Shown piece by piece: positions 36,030 to 44,638 of a DNA stretch of 64,000 nt. Origin of the DNA: Aquabacter sp965279295 (lineage in GTDB: Bacteria > Pseudomonadota > Alphaproteobacteria > Rhizobiales > Xanthobacteraceae); assembly GCA_965279295.1 (NCBI GenBank), contig CBDIHQ010000016.1; one strand, given 5' to 3'. Both the position numbers and the translations under genes were made by a program. Numbering within the stretch: the first letter of the stretch is position 1; each line of letters begins with the position of its first letter. Below the pieces are notes generated by a model. That model was not told the origin of the DNA, searched no databases, and worked only from the letters and a program-made list of their open reading frames with translations.

Positions 36030-36619
36030 CCTCTCGCCTCGCCGCCGCCGGGCGCGCCGCTGCCCTGTTCAGCGTCTTCCTTCTGGCCGGCGCCGCGCCA
36101 AGTGTCGCGCAGCAGGCGGGGGCGCCGAGCGTGCCGAACGCGCTCCAAGGCTTCGCCAAGAACCGCGACCAGCCGGTGCGCATCAATTCCAATTCGCTTG
36201 AGGTGCGGGACAAGGACAAGACCGCGCTGTTCGCCGGCAATGTGGTGGTGGTGCAGGGTGACACAACCATGCGCAGCCCCGAGCTTCTGGTGTTCTACGA
36301 AGGCAGCGCCACGCCCACCGACAACCAGCCGCAGAGTTCGTCCTCCATCAAGCGCCTGGAGGCGCGCGGCGGCGTCGTGGTCCAGACCAAGGACCAGACC
36401 GCGACCGGGGAGACCGGCACGTTCGACATGAAAAGCAACACCGTGGTCATGACCGGAAAGCCGGTGGTGCTGACCCAGGGGCCGAATGTGATCCGCGGCC
36501 AGAAACTCACCGTTGACCTTGTCACGGGAGTGTCGAGGATAGAGGGTGGACGGGTCGAGAGCGTGATCGTGCCCGGCAGCGTGAAACCGGGCGATCAGCC
36601 GGCGGCGCCAAAGCGTTGA
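36026..36619 (+). CDS. lptA: LPS transport periplasmic protein LptA
   Basis: A 197-residue protein with a signal peptide (cleavage near SVAQQA) and an OstA/LptA beta-jellyroll: INSNSLEVRDKDKTALFAGNVVVVQGDTTMR, GTFDMKSNTVVMTG and RGQKLTVDLVTGVSRIEGG are the repeated family strands. It forms the periplasmic bridge for LPS between LptC and LptD. Its ATG overlaps the lptC stop; lptB follows after 254 bp. Confidence 0.93.
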   Translation: MTSRLAAAGRAAALFSVFLLAGAAPSVAQQAGAPSVPNALQGFAKNRDQPVRINSNSLEVRDKDKTALFAGNVVVVQGDTTMRSPELLVFYEGSATPTDNQPQSSSSIKRLEARGGVVVQTKDQTATGETGTFDMKSNTVVMTGKPVVLTQGPNVIRGQKLTVDLVTGVSRIEGGRVESVIVPGSVKPGDQPAAPKR

Positions 36620-36873
36620 TGCTGTCATCCATAAGCGGGCGTATCGTCGCGGCACGGCCGTTTTTCCCCGCGGCCTGAATTTTGCATGTTGCAAAGCTTG
36701 CCTTCAGGGAGGAAAACTAGGCCCTTCCGGCTGCAACCCGCGCGGATGGAGCTTTCAGCCTCCAAACGTTCTGAGCGGTTTGCGTCCGGCCTCATTCGAG
36801 GCGGCCTAAGATTCAGGCGTTCTGACTGAATTGGTGTCCGCCCCTGCGGGAAATCCCGACCGGAGGCGTCGCG
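36620..36873. promoter_or_regulatory. Gap before lptB with likely promoter
   Basis: A 254-bp interruption of an otherwise tight lptC-lptA-lptB-rpoN run. It contains the palindrome TTTGCA-TGT-TGCAAA at 36681-36695 and a GGAGG site before lptB. A separate promoter for lptB-rpoN is likely here. Confidence 0.4.
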
Positions 36874-37740
36874 TTGAACGTCCTAGCCATGTTCGGCTCC
36901 AAATCCTCGCGTCCCGCATCGGCAGCGGCTTCCGTCGATCCCGCCTGGGATGCGGAGCAGGACGGCGATGTCGCGAACCCGGATCTGGGTGGTCGCGAGC
37001 CGCGCGTCGACCAGTCGGAAGTGGCTCTGGCCGCCTACGATCTCGCAAAGAGCTATGGTGGGCGCAAGGTGGTGCGCGGCGTCAGCCTCAATGTGCGACG
37101 CGGCGAGGCGGTCGGCCTGCTCGGCCCCAATGGCGCCGGCAAGACCACCGTCTTCTACATGATCACCGGCCTGGTGAAGGCCGACGCGGGCCGCATCGAG
37201 CTTGAGGGCCATGATGTGACCTCCATGCCCATGTATCAGCGCGCTCGGCTCGGCATCGGCTACCTCCCCCAGGAGGCCTCGATCTTCCGTGGCCTGTCGG
37301 TGGAGGACAACATCCTCGCCGTGCTGGAAGTCACCGAACCGAACCGCCGCAAGCGGCGCGAAGAGGTCGACGCGCTGCTGGAGGAGTTCAAGATCACCCA
37401 TGTGCGTAAATCGCCGTCCATAGCCCTGTCGGGCGGCGAGCGGCGGCGCGTGGAAATCGCCCGCGCCCTCGCAAGCCGGCCGTCCTTCATGCTGCTGGAC
37501 GAGCCGTTCGCCGGCATCGACCCGATCGCGGTGGGCGACATCCAGGCGCTGGTGCGCCATCTGACCACGCGCGGCATCGGGGTTCTCATCACCGACCACA
37601 ATGTCCGCGAGACCCTTGGCCTGATCGACCGCGCCTACATCATCCATTCGGGCGCCGTGCTGATGGAGGGCGACCGCGACTCCGTCGTCAACAGCGCGGA
37701 CGTTCGCCGGCTCTACCTCGGCGAAGAGTTCCGCCTATGA
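36874..37740 (+). CDS. lptB: LPS export ABC transporter ATPase LptB
   Basis: A 288-residue cytoplasmic ATPase powering LptFG. Walker A GPNGAGKT is at residues 84-91, then YLPQEASIFRGLSVEDN (Q-loop), ALSGGERRRVEIARAL (signature) and MLLDEPFAGIDP (Walker B). The first 50 residues are an acidic, Ala-rich extension absent from E. coli LptB. The start is a TTG at 36874 with a GGAGG site 8 nt upstream; the next in-frame ATG, at 36889, is spaced worse. rpoN follows after 37 bp, the usual lptB-rpoN linkage. Confidence 0.95.
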   Translation: MNVLAMFGSKSSRPASAAASVDPAWDAEQDGDVANPDLGGREPRVDQSEVALAAYDLAKSYGGRKVVRGVSLNVRRGEAVGLLGPNGAGKTTVFYMITGLVKADAGRIELEGHDVTSMPMYQRARLGIGYLPQEASIFRGLSVEDNILAVLEVTEPNRRKRREEVDALLEEFKITHVRKSPSIALSGGERRRVEIARALASRPSFMLLDEPFAGIDPIAVGDIQALVRHLTTRGIGVLITDHNVRETLGLIDRAYIIHSGAVLMEGDRDSVVNSADVRRLYLGEEFRL

Positions 37741-37777
37741 GGGCCACCCGTCCACGCTACCGGGGGGGCACCGCCTG

Positions 37778-39316
37778 ATGTCGCTCGCCCCGCGCATGGA
37801 ATTCCGCCAGACCCAGTCTCTGGTGATGACGCCGCAGCTGATGCAGGCCATCAAGCTGCTTCAGCTCTCAAATCTCGAACTGGTCGCGTACGTCGAAGCG
37901 GAACTGGAGCGCAACCCGCTGCTGGAACGCGCGGCGGAAGAAGGCAGCGCGGACGCGCCGGACAGTCTTGAGATCCTTCCCACGCCCGAGCCTGAAGCCG
38001 TGCGCGAGGGCGACTGGCTGGTGGAGGATGCGGAACCAAGCCGCGCGTCCATGGAGGCCCGCCTCGACACCGACCTCGGCAACATTTTCCCCGACGATGT
38101 GCCTGTCGACCGGCCCGGCGCGGGTGGTCCGGGCGGCGGCACCGTCAGTGACTGGGGCGGCGGGGGCGAGCGGAGCGAGGACTACAATCCCGAAGCCTTC
38201 CTCGCCACCCAGACCACCCTTGCGGACCATCTGGAAGCCCAGTTGTCTCTGGCCGAGACCGATCCGGTGCGCCGCATCATCGGCCTCAACCTGATCGGCC
38301 TGATCGACGAGACGGGGTATTTCACCGGCGACCTCGCGGTGCTGGCGGACATGCTCCAGGTCAGCGTCGCGGAGGTGGAGGAGGTGCTGCGCCTCATCCA
38401 GACCTTCGAGCCCACCGGTGTCGGCGCGCGAACGCTGTCCGAATGCCTGGCGATCCAATTGCGCGAGCGCGACCGCTGCGATCCCGCCATGCAGGCCCTG
38501 CTGGCCCATCTCGATCTGCTGGCGCGCCATGACCGAAATGCGCTGCGCCGGGTTTGTGGTGTGGATGCGGAGGATCTCGCCGAGATGATCTCCGAGGTCC
38601 GCCGGCTGGACCCAAAGCCCGGCCTCGTGTTCAGCGGCGGCGTGGTGCATCCGCTGGTGCCCGACGTGTTCGTGAGGCCCGGACCGGAGAACACCTGGCT
38701 GGTGGAGCTGAACTCCGAGACTTTGCCGCGCGTGCTGGTGAACCAGACCTATCACGCCACCGTCGTGCGGGCCGTTCGGTCGCCCAAGGAAAAGAGCTTC
38801 CTGGCCGATTGCCTGCAAAGCGCAAGCTGGCTCACCCGTTCGCTGGACCAGCGGGCGCGCACCATCCTGAAGGTGGCGAGCGAGATCGTGCGTCAGCAGG
38901 AAGGGTTCCTGGACCATGGGGTGCGCCATCTGCGGCCGCTCAACCTGCGCACCGTGGCGGATGCCATCGGCATGCATGAATCCACCGTCTCGCGCGTCAC
39001 CTCCAACAAATACATCTCCACCCCGCGCGGCGTGCTAGAACTGAAGTTCTTCTTCTCCTCCTCCATCGCCTCCTCAGGCGGCGGCGAGGCGCATTCCGCC
39101 GAGGCGGTGCGTCACCGCATCAAGGGTCTGATCGACGCCGAGAATGTCGATGAAATCCTCTCCGACGACACGCTGGTCCAGAAGCTGAAGACCGACGGCA
39201 TCGATATCGCCCGCCGCACGGTGGCGAAGTATCGCGAGAGCATGAACATCGCCTCCTCGGTCCAGCGCCGCCGCGAGAAACAGGCGATCCGCGCCGACGC
39301 CACCTCGATGGCGTGA
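37778..39316 (+). CDS. rpoN: RNA polymerase sigma-54 factor
   Basis: A 512-residue sigma factor. The activator-interacting region I is Gln/Leu-rich (FRQTQSLVMTPQLMQAIKLLQ), an acidic region II follows (DWLVEDAEP and beyond), and the DNA-binding region III includes an HTH (LRTVADAIGMHESTVSRVTSNKY) and the RpoN box ARRTVAKYRESM near the C-terminus. It directs transcription of nitrogen and other activator-dependent genes. The usual downstream hpf and ptsN genes are absent; folC is convergent here. Confidence 0.96.
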   Translation: MSLAPRMEFRQTQSLVMTPQLMQAIKLLQLSNLELVAYVEAELERNPLLERAAEEGSADAPDSLEILPTPEPEAVREGDWLVEDAEPSRASMEARLDTDLGNIFPDDVPVDRPGAGGPGGGTVSDWGGGGERSEDYNPEAFLATQTTLADHLEAQLSLAETDPVRRIIGLNLIGLIDETGYFTGDLAVLADMLQVSVAEVEEVLRLIQTFEPTGVGARTLSECLAIQLRERDRCDPAMQALLAHLDLLARHDRNALRRVCGVDAEDLAEMISEVRRLDPKPGLVFSGGVVHPLVPDVFVRPGPENTWLVELNSETLPRVLVNQTYHATVVRAVRSPKEKSFLADCLQSASWLTRSLDQRARTILKVASEIVRQQEGFLDHGVRHLRPLNLRTVADAIGMHESTVSRVTSNKYISTPRGVLELKFFFSSSIASSGGGEAHSAEAVRHRIKGLIDAENVDEILSDDTLVQKLKTDGIDIARRTVAKYRESMNIASSVQRRREKQAIRADATSMA

Positions 39317-39351
39317 TGGTGCTGGCCAAGTGAGCGCTTAGCGCGAACTTT

Positions 39352-40677
39352 TCAGACCGGCAGCGTGCCGTTCGCTTCCAGGACCGCGCCCGCCAGATAC
39401 AGCGAGCCGCAGATCAGCACGCGCGGTGCCGGCACGGTGGGGAATGCTGACAGGCTATCCAGTGCGGCGCCGACATCGCGCGCGGTGGAGGCGGACATGC
39501 CGAGCGCGGCGGCGGCGGCGGCCACTTCGGCGCTCGCCAAGGCTTCATGATCGCCGGGGATCGGCACCGCGATCACCTCGCCCGCCAGCCCCGCGAAGGA
39601 TGCCAGGAAGCCGGTGACATCCTTGGTGCCCAGCATGCCGATGATCAGCACCAGCGGCCGGGGATAACGCTCCTCAAGCTCCACCAGTGCACTCGCCACC
39701 ACGGCGCCGCCGGCGGCGTTGTGCCCGCCGTCCAGCCAGAGTTCCGCGCCCTGAGGCGCCCGCTCTGCCAGTGGTCCGGGCGGCAGGCGCTGCATGCGCG
39801 CGGGCCATTCGGCGGCCCGGATGCCGGCTTCGATCGATGCGCCGGGAAGCCGCAGGCTGGGCACCGCCCGCAGCGCCGCGACCGCAAGCCCGGCATTGCC
39901 GAGCTGATGTGCGCCCATGAGGCGGGGACGGGGCAGGTCGAGAAGACCGTCCTCGTCGGAATAAACCAGGCGGCCGGCCTCCTCATGGACGGTCCATTGC
40001 TGGCCGCGCGCGAACAGGGGCGCCAGATGGCGCGCTGCAGCGCGCTCGATCACCGCCATGGCTTCGGACGGCTGCTCGCCCACCACCACCGGAACGCGGC
40101 GCTTGATGATGCCGGCCTTCTCGGCGGCGATCAGTGCCACGGTGGCGCCGAGGAATTCCACATGGTCGACGGAGACGGGCGTTATCACGCTGACCAGCGG
40201 CGTCTCGACCACATTGGTGGCATCGAGCCGACCTCCCAGCCCCACCTCAAGCAGCAGCACGTCGGCCGGCACCTCGGCAAACAGCAGCAGGGCGGCGGCG
40301 GTGGTGATCTCGAACAAAGTGATCGGCGCGCCGTCGTTTGCCGCCCCGACCCGGTCGAGGGCATCCGAAAGCGCGGCATCGTCCACCAGCGTGCCGGCGA
40401 GGCGAATGCGCTCGTTGAAGCGCACCAGATGAGGCGAGGTATAGACGTGGACCCGGCGGCCCGCCGCCTCCAGCGTGGCGCGCATGAAGGCGATGGTGGA
40501 ACCCTTGCCGTTGGTGCCGGCCACATGCACCACCGGCGGCAACCGTCGCTCGGGATGTCCAAGGGCCGCGAGCAAACGATGCACGCGGCCGAGCGACAGG
40601 TCGATGCGCTTGGGATGAAGCGCCGAAAGCCGCTCCAGGATCGCGTCGGGGGCGCTGGAAGATGCGGGACGCGCCAT
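39352..40677 (-). CDS. folC: Bifunctional folylpolyglutamate/dihydrofolate synthase
   Basis: A 441-residue Mur-ligase-like enzyme that makes dihydrofolate and adds glutamates. The P-loop is VAGTNGKGSTIAFM, the ligase motif is VGLGGRLDATNVV, and a second domain ends with LICGSLYLAGAVLEA. It lies 17 bp downstream of accD, a frequent accD-folC pairing in alphaproteobacteria, and is convergent with rpoN. Confidence 0.94.
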   Translation of the reverse strand: MARPASSSAPDAILERLSALHPKRIDLSLGRVHRLLAALGHPERRLPPVVHVAGTNGKGSTIAFMRATLEAAGRRVHVYTSPHLVRFNERIRLAGTLVDDAALSDALDRVGAANDGAPITLFEITTAAALLLFAEVPADVLLLEVGLGGRLDATNVVETPLVSVITPVSVDHVEFLGATVALIAAEKAGIIKRRVPVVVGEQPSEAMAVIERAAARHLAPLFARGQQWTVHEEAGRLVYSDEDGLLDLPRPRLMGAHQLGNAGLAVAALRAVPSLRLPGASIEAGIRAAEWPARMQRLPPGPLAERAPQGAELWLDGGHNAAGGAVVASALVELEERYPRPLVLIIGMLGTKDVTGFLASFAGLAGEVIAVPIPGDHEALASAEVAAAAAALGMSASTARDVGAALDSLSAFPTVPAPRVLICGSLYLAGAVLEANGTLPV

Positions 40678-40694
40678 GCTGTCGAAGATGCTTT

Positions 40695-41588
40695 CTAAGC
40701 CGCCGTCGGACGCGGGAGGAGGGCCTTGGGCGGAACCGCCGGGGCCTTCACCATCAGGCGGCAGAGGCGGCCAAGGGTTTCGCGCATCTGGTGGCGGTGG
40801 ATCACCATGTCGATCATGCCATGGTCGCGCAGATATTCCGCCCGCTGGAAGCCCTCGGGCAGCTTCTCGCGGATGGTCTGCTCGATGACGCGCGGGCCGG
40901 CGAAGCCGATCAGCGCGCCGGGCTCGGCAATGTGGACATCCCCGAGCATGGCGTAGGAGGCGGTGACGCCGCCCGTGGTCGGGTTGGTCATCACCACCAC
41001 GTAAGGCTTCTTTGCCTCACGCAGTTCCTGGATCGCCACCGTGGTGCGCGGCATCTGCATGAGGGAGAGGATGCCCTCCTGCATGCGCGCGCCTCCTGAA
41101 GCGACGAAGATGATGAAGGGTGTGCCCTTGGCGGCGGCGGTCTGGAGGCCGGTCACAACGGCCTCGCCTGCGGCCATGCCGAGCGAACCGCCCATGAAGT
41201 TAAAATCCTGCACCGCGATCGTCACGGGCAGGCCCTCCAGCAGGCCGGTGGCGACCTTCACGGCGTCCGTCATGCCGGTCTTGGTGCGGGCATCCTTCAG
41301 GCGGTCGGCATAGCGGCGCTCGTCGCGGAACTTCAGCGGGTCGGTGGTCACGTCCGGCAGCGCCACCTCTTCATAGGCGGCGTCATCGAAGGTGATCTTC
41401 AGGCGCGAGGCGGCATCCATGCGCATGTGATAGCCGGAGCCGGGAATGACGTAGAGATTGGCTTCCAGATCCTTGTGGAAGACCATCTGCCCGGTCTCGG
41501 GGCACTTGACCCACAAATTTTCCGGGACCTCGCGGCGGGCGAGGAAGTCGCGGATCTTGGGGCGGACAACGTTGGAGATCCAGTTCAA
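40695..41588 (-). CDS. accD: Acetyl-CoA carboxylase carboxyltransferase subunit beta
   Basis: A 297-residue crotonase-fold protein with the AccD core: DFNFMGGSLGMAAGEAV, FVASGGARMQEGILSLMQM and NPTTGGVTASYAMLGD. It forms the carboxyltransferase with AccA to make malonyl-CoA. The N-terminal segment LWVKCPETGQMVFHKDLEAN keeps only one cysteine, so the four-Cys zinc finger of E. coli AccD is lost, as in other alphaproteobacteria I can recall. It is followed by folC. Confidence 0.95.
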   Translation of the reverse strand: MNWISNVVRPKIRDFLARREVPENLWVKCPETGQMVFHKDLEANLYVIPGSGYHMRMDAASRLKITFDDAAYEEVALPDVTTDPLKFRDERRYADRLKDARTKTGMTDAVKVATGLLEGLPVTIAVQDFNFMGGSLGMAAGEAVVTGLQTAAAKGTPFIIFVASGGARMQEGILSLMQMPRTTVAIQELREAKKPYVVVMTNPTTGGVTASYAMLGDVHIAEPGALIGFAGPRVIEQTIREKLPEGFQRAEYLRDHGMIDMVIHRHQMRETLGRLCRLMVKAPAVPPKALLPRPTAA

Positions 41589-41711
41589 CAGGCAGCTCCT
41601 GAAATACGGCCACCTTTGTAATCGCTGCGAGGCGCCGAAGGAAGCCGTCTTCGCTGCAGTGCAAATGCGGCGGGGGCATGTCTGACACCGTAAATGAGGG
41701 GACCCGTAAAC

Positions 41712-41746
41712 GCGAAACCCTCCCCATGGGAATGGGAAGGGCTTCG
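41712..41746 (-). terminator. Possible terminator of the metallopeptidase gene
   Basis: On the minus strand GAAGCCCTTCCCAT-TCCC-ATGGGGAGGGTTTC forms a long stem with mismatches about 20 bp after the stop. Only TTTCGCGTTT follows, so terminator strength is uncertain. Confidence 0.45.
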
Positions 41747-41765
41747 TTTGCGGAGGTCTCGGGCG

Positions 41766-42851
41766 CTACGCGGCGGCGAGGCTGCTCTGCCGCTGTGGCG
41801 CGGCGGCGATGAGTTCGTGGACGAACTGAAGCTTCCTCACCACCGGCTCGGACAGGATGAAGGGGTAGAGGTCCGGCTGTCCCATGGAGCGGTTGACGCT
41901 GTTGAGCGCCACGGTGAGCGGCACCCAGGCGTCAACCAGATCCTGCGCATCGCGCGCCTGATAGGGGTCGAAGTTGAGTTCGACCTGGAGGTGGGCCAGG
42001 GAATGCATGCGCGGCTGCACGCGGATGCCGAAGGAGGCGGCGGTCTCCATCGCGTCCGCCATATGGAAATAATGCGCCCAGGTCTCGGCGAAATCCTCCC
42101 AGGGGTGGGCGGTCGCATAGGACGAGATGAAGGAGGATTGCCAGTCGACCGGAGGGCCGTTCTGGTAATGCTTCTGGAGCGCCTCATTGTAATCGGCGCG
42201 CTCGTCGCCGAACACCTCGCGGCAACGCTCCAGGGGCCCGCCGTCGCCATCGACCAGCAGATCCCAGAAATAATGCCCGAGTTCGTGCCGGAAATGGCCG
42301 ATGAGCGTTCGGTAGGGCTCGCCCATGGCGGTGCGGCGCTTCTCGCGCTCAGCATCATCCGCCTCGGCGATGTTCAGCGTGATGAGGCCCTCGTCGTGCC
42401 CGGTCAGCACATGGTCTCCCCCGACCGTCTGGCTGTCGGCGAGAAAGTCGAAGGCGAGGCCGTGCTCCGGGTCCTCGATCCGGTCGTACACCGGCAACTG
42501 CCAGCGCATGATGGAATAGAAGACATGGCGCTTAGCCAGTTCCACCTTCTGCCACAGGCCAAGATTCTGCGGCTCGGTCAGGTCGGGCACGGTGCGGTTG
42601 TGCCGGCAGGCCTGGCAGAACGCATTGCCGCCTTCCGGCACCAGCCAGTTGCACACGTCATGCTCCGCATTGGTGCAGAACACGTAAGGCCGGGAGGGTT
42701 CAGCCAGCGCCTTGAAGGCGGCGCCGGCCGGCTCCACAGCACTCATGATGCAACGGTCCGGAAGGAAGCCGAGGCGATATCCGCAGCTCACGCATGCCCG
42801 GTTGTCGAAATGCACCGGGTTTTTACAATTCTGGCATTCAAAGAGCTTCAT
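41766..42851 (-). CDS. Zinc-ribbon metallopeptidase-like protein (DUF2248-type)
   Basis: A 361-residue cytoplasmic protein. The N-terminus is a zinc ribbon with CxxC pairs (FECQNCKNP and ACVSCGYRLG), and a second cysteine group appears around VFCTNAEHDVCN and FCQACRHN. A gluzincin-like HExxH follows in GHFRHELGHYFWDLLVDG, with WEDFAETWAHYFHM further on, probably the third ligand region. The family is described as a putative zinc-binding peptidase of unknown substrate. The start ATG at 42851 precedes the ribbon; the frame runs further upstream but enters the opposite-strand gene. Confidence 0.82.
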   Translation of the reverse strand: MKLFECQNCKNPVHFDNRACVSCGYRLGFLPDRCIMSAVEPAGAAFKALAEPSRPYVFCTNAEHDVCNWLVPEGGNAFCQACRHNRTVPDLTEPQNLGLWQKVELAKRHVFYSIMRWQLPVYDRIEDPEHGLAFDFLADSQTVGGDHVLTGHDEGLITLNIAEADDAEREKRRTAMGEPYRTLIGHFRHELGHYFWDLLVDGDGGPLERCREVFGDERADYNEALQKHYQNGPPVDWQSSFISSYATAHPWEDFAETWAHYFHMADAMETAASFGIRVQPRMHSLAHLQVELNFDPYQARDAQDLVDAWVPLTVALNSVNRSMGQPDLYPFILSEPVVRKLQFVHELIAAAPQRQSSLAAA

Positions 42852-42996
42852 GTCCGCTCGCACATATTGGGTCGCACGCCAGCGCGTGCACGGCGTTAAT
42901 ACGATTGTGCAGCCAAACGGTTCCCGTATGCACACGCATGGCGCCCATGCGGAGCAATTTTTGCGCGATCGGGTTCGACAGGAGGGCTGCAGGCAC

Positions 42997-44028
42997 ATGC
43001 ACCAAATCGCCATCGTCGGGCTGGGAATGGCCCACGCGCCGCATCTGGCGAGCCTGCGCGAACTCGCCAAGCGGGTCTCGATTGCCGCCTGTTACGCGCC
43101 GAGTGCGGAACGCCGGGCGGCGTTTTCAGCGGTAAACCCGGACCTGAACGTCACCGGCGATCTCGACGCCATCCTGGCCGATACCACCATCGACATGGTG
43201 TTGCTGCTGACCCCGCCGCGCACCCATCTCGACCTCGTCACGCGGTGCGCCAAGGCGGGTAAGCATGTGCTGCTGGAAAAGCCGGTGGAGGTGGACCTGC
43301 CGCGCGCCACCGCGGCGGTGGAGGCGATGGAGCGTGCCGGCCGCACGCTGGCCATCATGCTTCAGCATCGCTTCCGGCCCACCTCGCTGAAAGTGGCGAA
43401 GATGATGGGGGAGGGTGCGTTCGGGCCGTTGATTTCCGGCTCCGCTTCGGTGCGCTGGTGGCGCCCGGCGGATTATTATGCCCAGCCCGGCCGGGGCACC
43501 ATCGCCCGCGACGGCGGCGGGGTTCTGCTGACCCAAGCAATCCACACGCTTGACCTGTTCCTGAGCCTGACGGGGCCGGTGGCGCGGGTTGCCGCCCTCA
43601 CCGTCACGTCGCCGCTGCGGCCCATCGACAGCGAGGACATGGCTGCGGCGGCGGTGGCGTTCCGCAATGGCGCCATCGGCACCATTGATGCCACCACCGT
43701 CGCATACCCCGGTTTTCCCGAACGGCTGGAACTTGCCTGCGAGAGAGCGACGACCATCATCGCCGCCGACACGCTGGACATCTATTGGAAGGACGGCCGC
43801 CATGTGCGCGAAGAGGGCGCGCAAGGGGGCGGCGGCGGGGCCGACCCGATGGCGTTCTCCCACGAGGCGCACAAGGCGCTGATGGCCGACTTCCTCGACG
43901 CGGTGGACGAGGGCCGGGCGCCGCGCGCCAGCGGGCGCTCGGCGCTGGGTGTCCAGGCTCTGATCGACGCGATCCTCGCCTCCTCGGCAAGCGGCGCGCC
44001 GGTCGATTTGCCCGAAGCGGATGCCTGA
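42997..44028 (+). CDS. Gfo/Idh/MocA family oxidoreductase
   Basis: A 343-residue NAD(P)-binding enzyme. It starts MHQIAIVGLGMAHAPHLASL (Rossmann GLGMAH in place of the usual GxGxxG), and the family motif GKHVLLEKPVEVDLPRA holds the catalytic-type EKP. A beta-sheet C-terminal domain follows. GGAGG lies about 10 nt upstream of the ATG. The sugar or inositol substrate is not predictable; no transporter or sugar cluster is adjacent. Confidence 0.85.
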   Translation: MHQIAIVGLGMAHAPHLASLRELAKRVSIAACYAPSAERRAAFSAVNPDLNVTGDLDAILADTTIDMVLLLTPPRTHLDLVTRCAKAGKHVLLEKPVEVDLPRATAAVEAMERAGRTLAIMLQHRFRPTSLKVAKMMGEGAFGPLISGSASVRWWRPADYYAQPGRGTIARDGGGVLLTQAIHTLDLFLSLTGPVARVAALTVTSPLRPIDSEDMAAAAVAFRNGAIGTIDATTVAYPGFPERLELACERATTIIAADTLDIYWKDGRHVREEGAQGGGGGADPMAFSHEAHKALMADFLDAVDEGRAPRASGRSALGVQALIDAILASSASGAPVDLPEADA

Positions 44029-44034
44029 TGCGAA

Positions 44035-44505
<471 letters not shown>

Positions 44506-44638
44506 CTGCCTTCCTTTCGACGTGTCTGCGGACTACCGGCAGGCTTACGCCCTTGCCTGATGCCAGGGATGATACATTCTGCGCCGCTTGGAAAGCCGGC
44601 GCGGGGGCGCCTTTGCGCAGCCGGAGGACGACTGAGGG

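Noticed and set aside
36648..36665. CGGCACGGCCG-TTTTT as a sigma-54 promoter before lptB
   Set aside because: The -24-like GGCAC is present but the -12 GC is missing at the required spacing.
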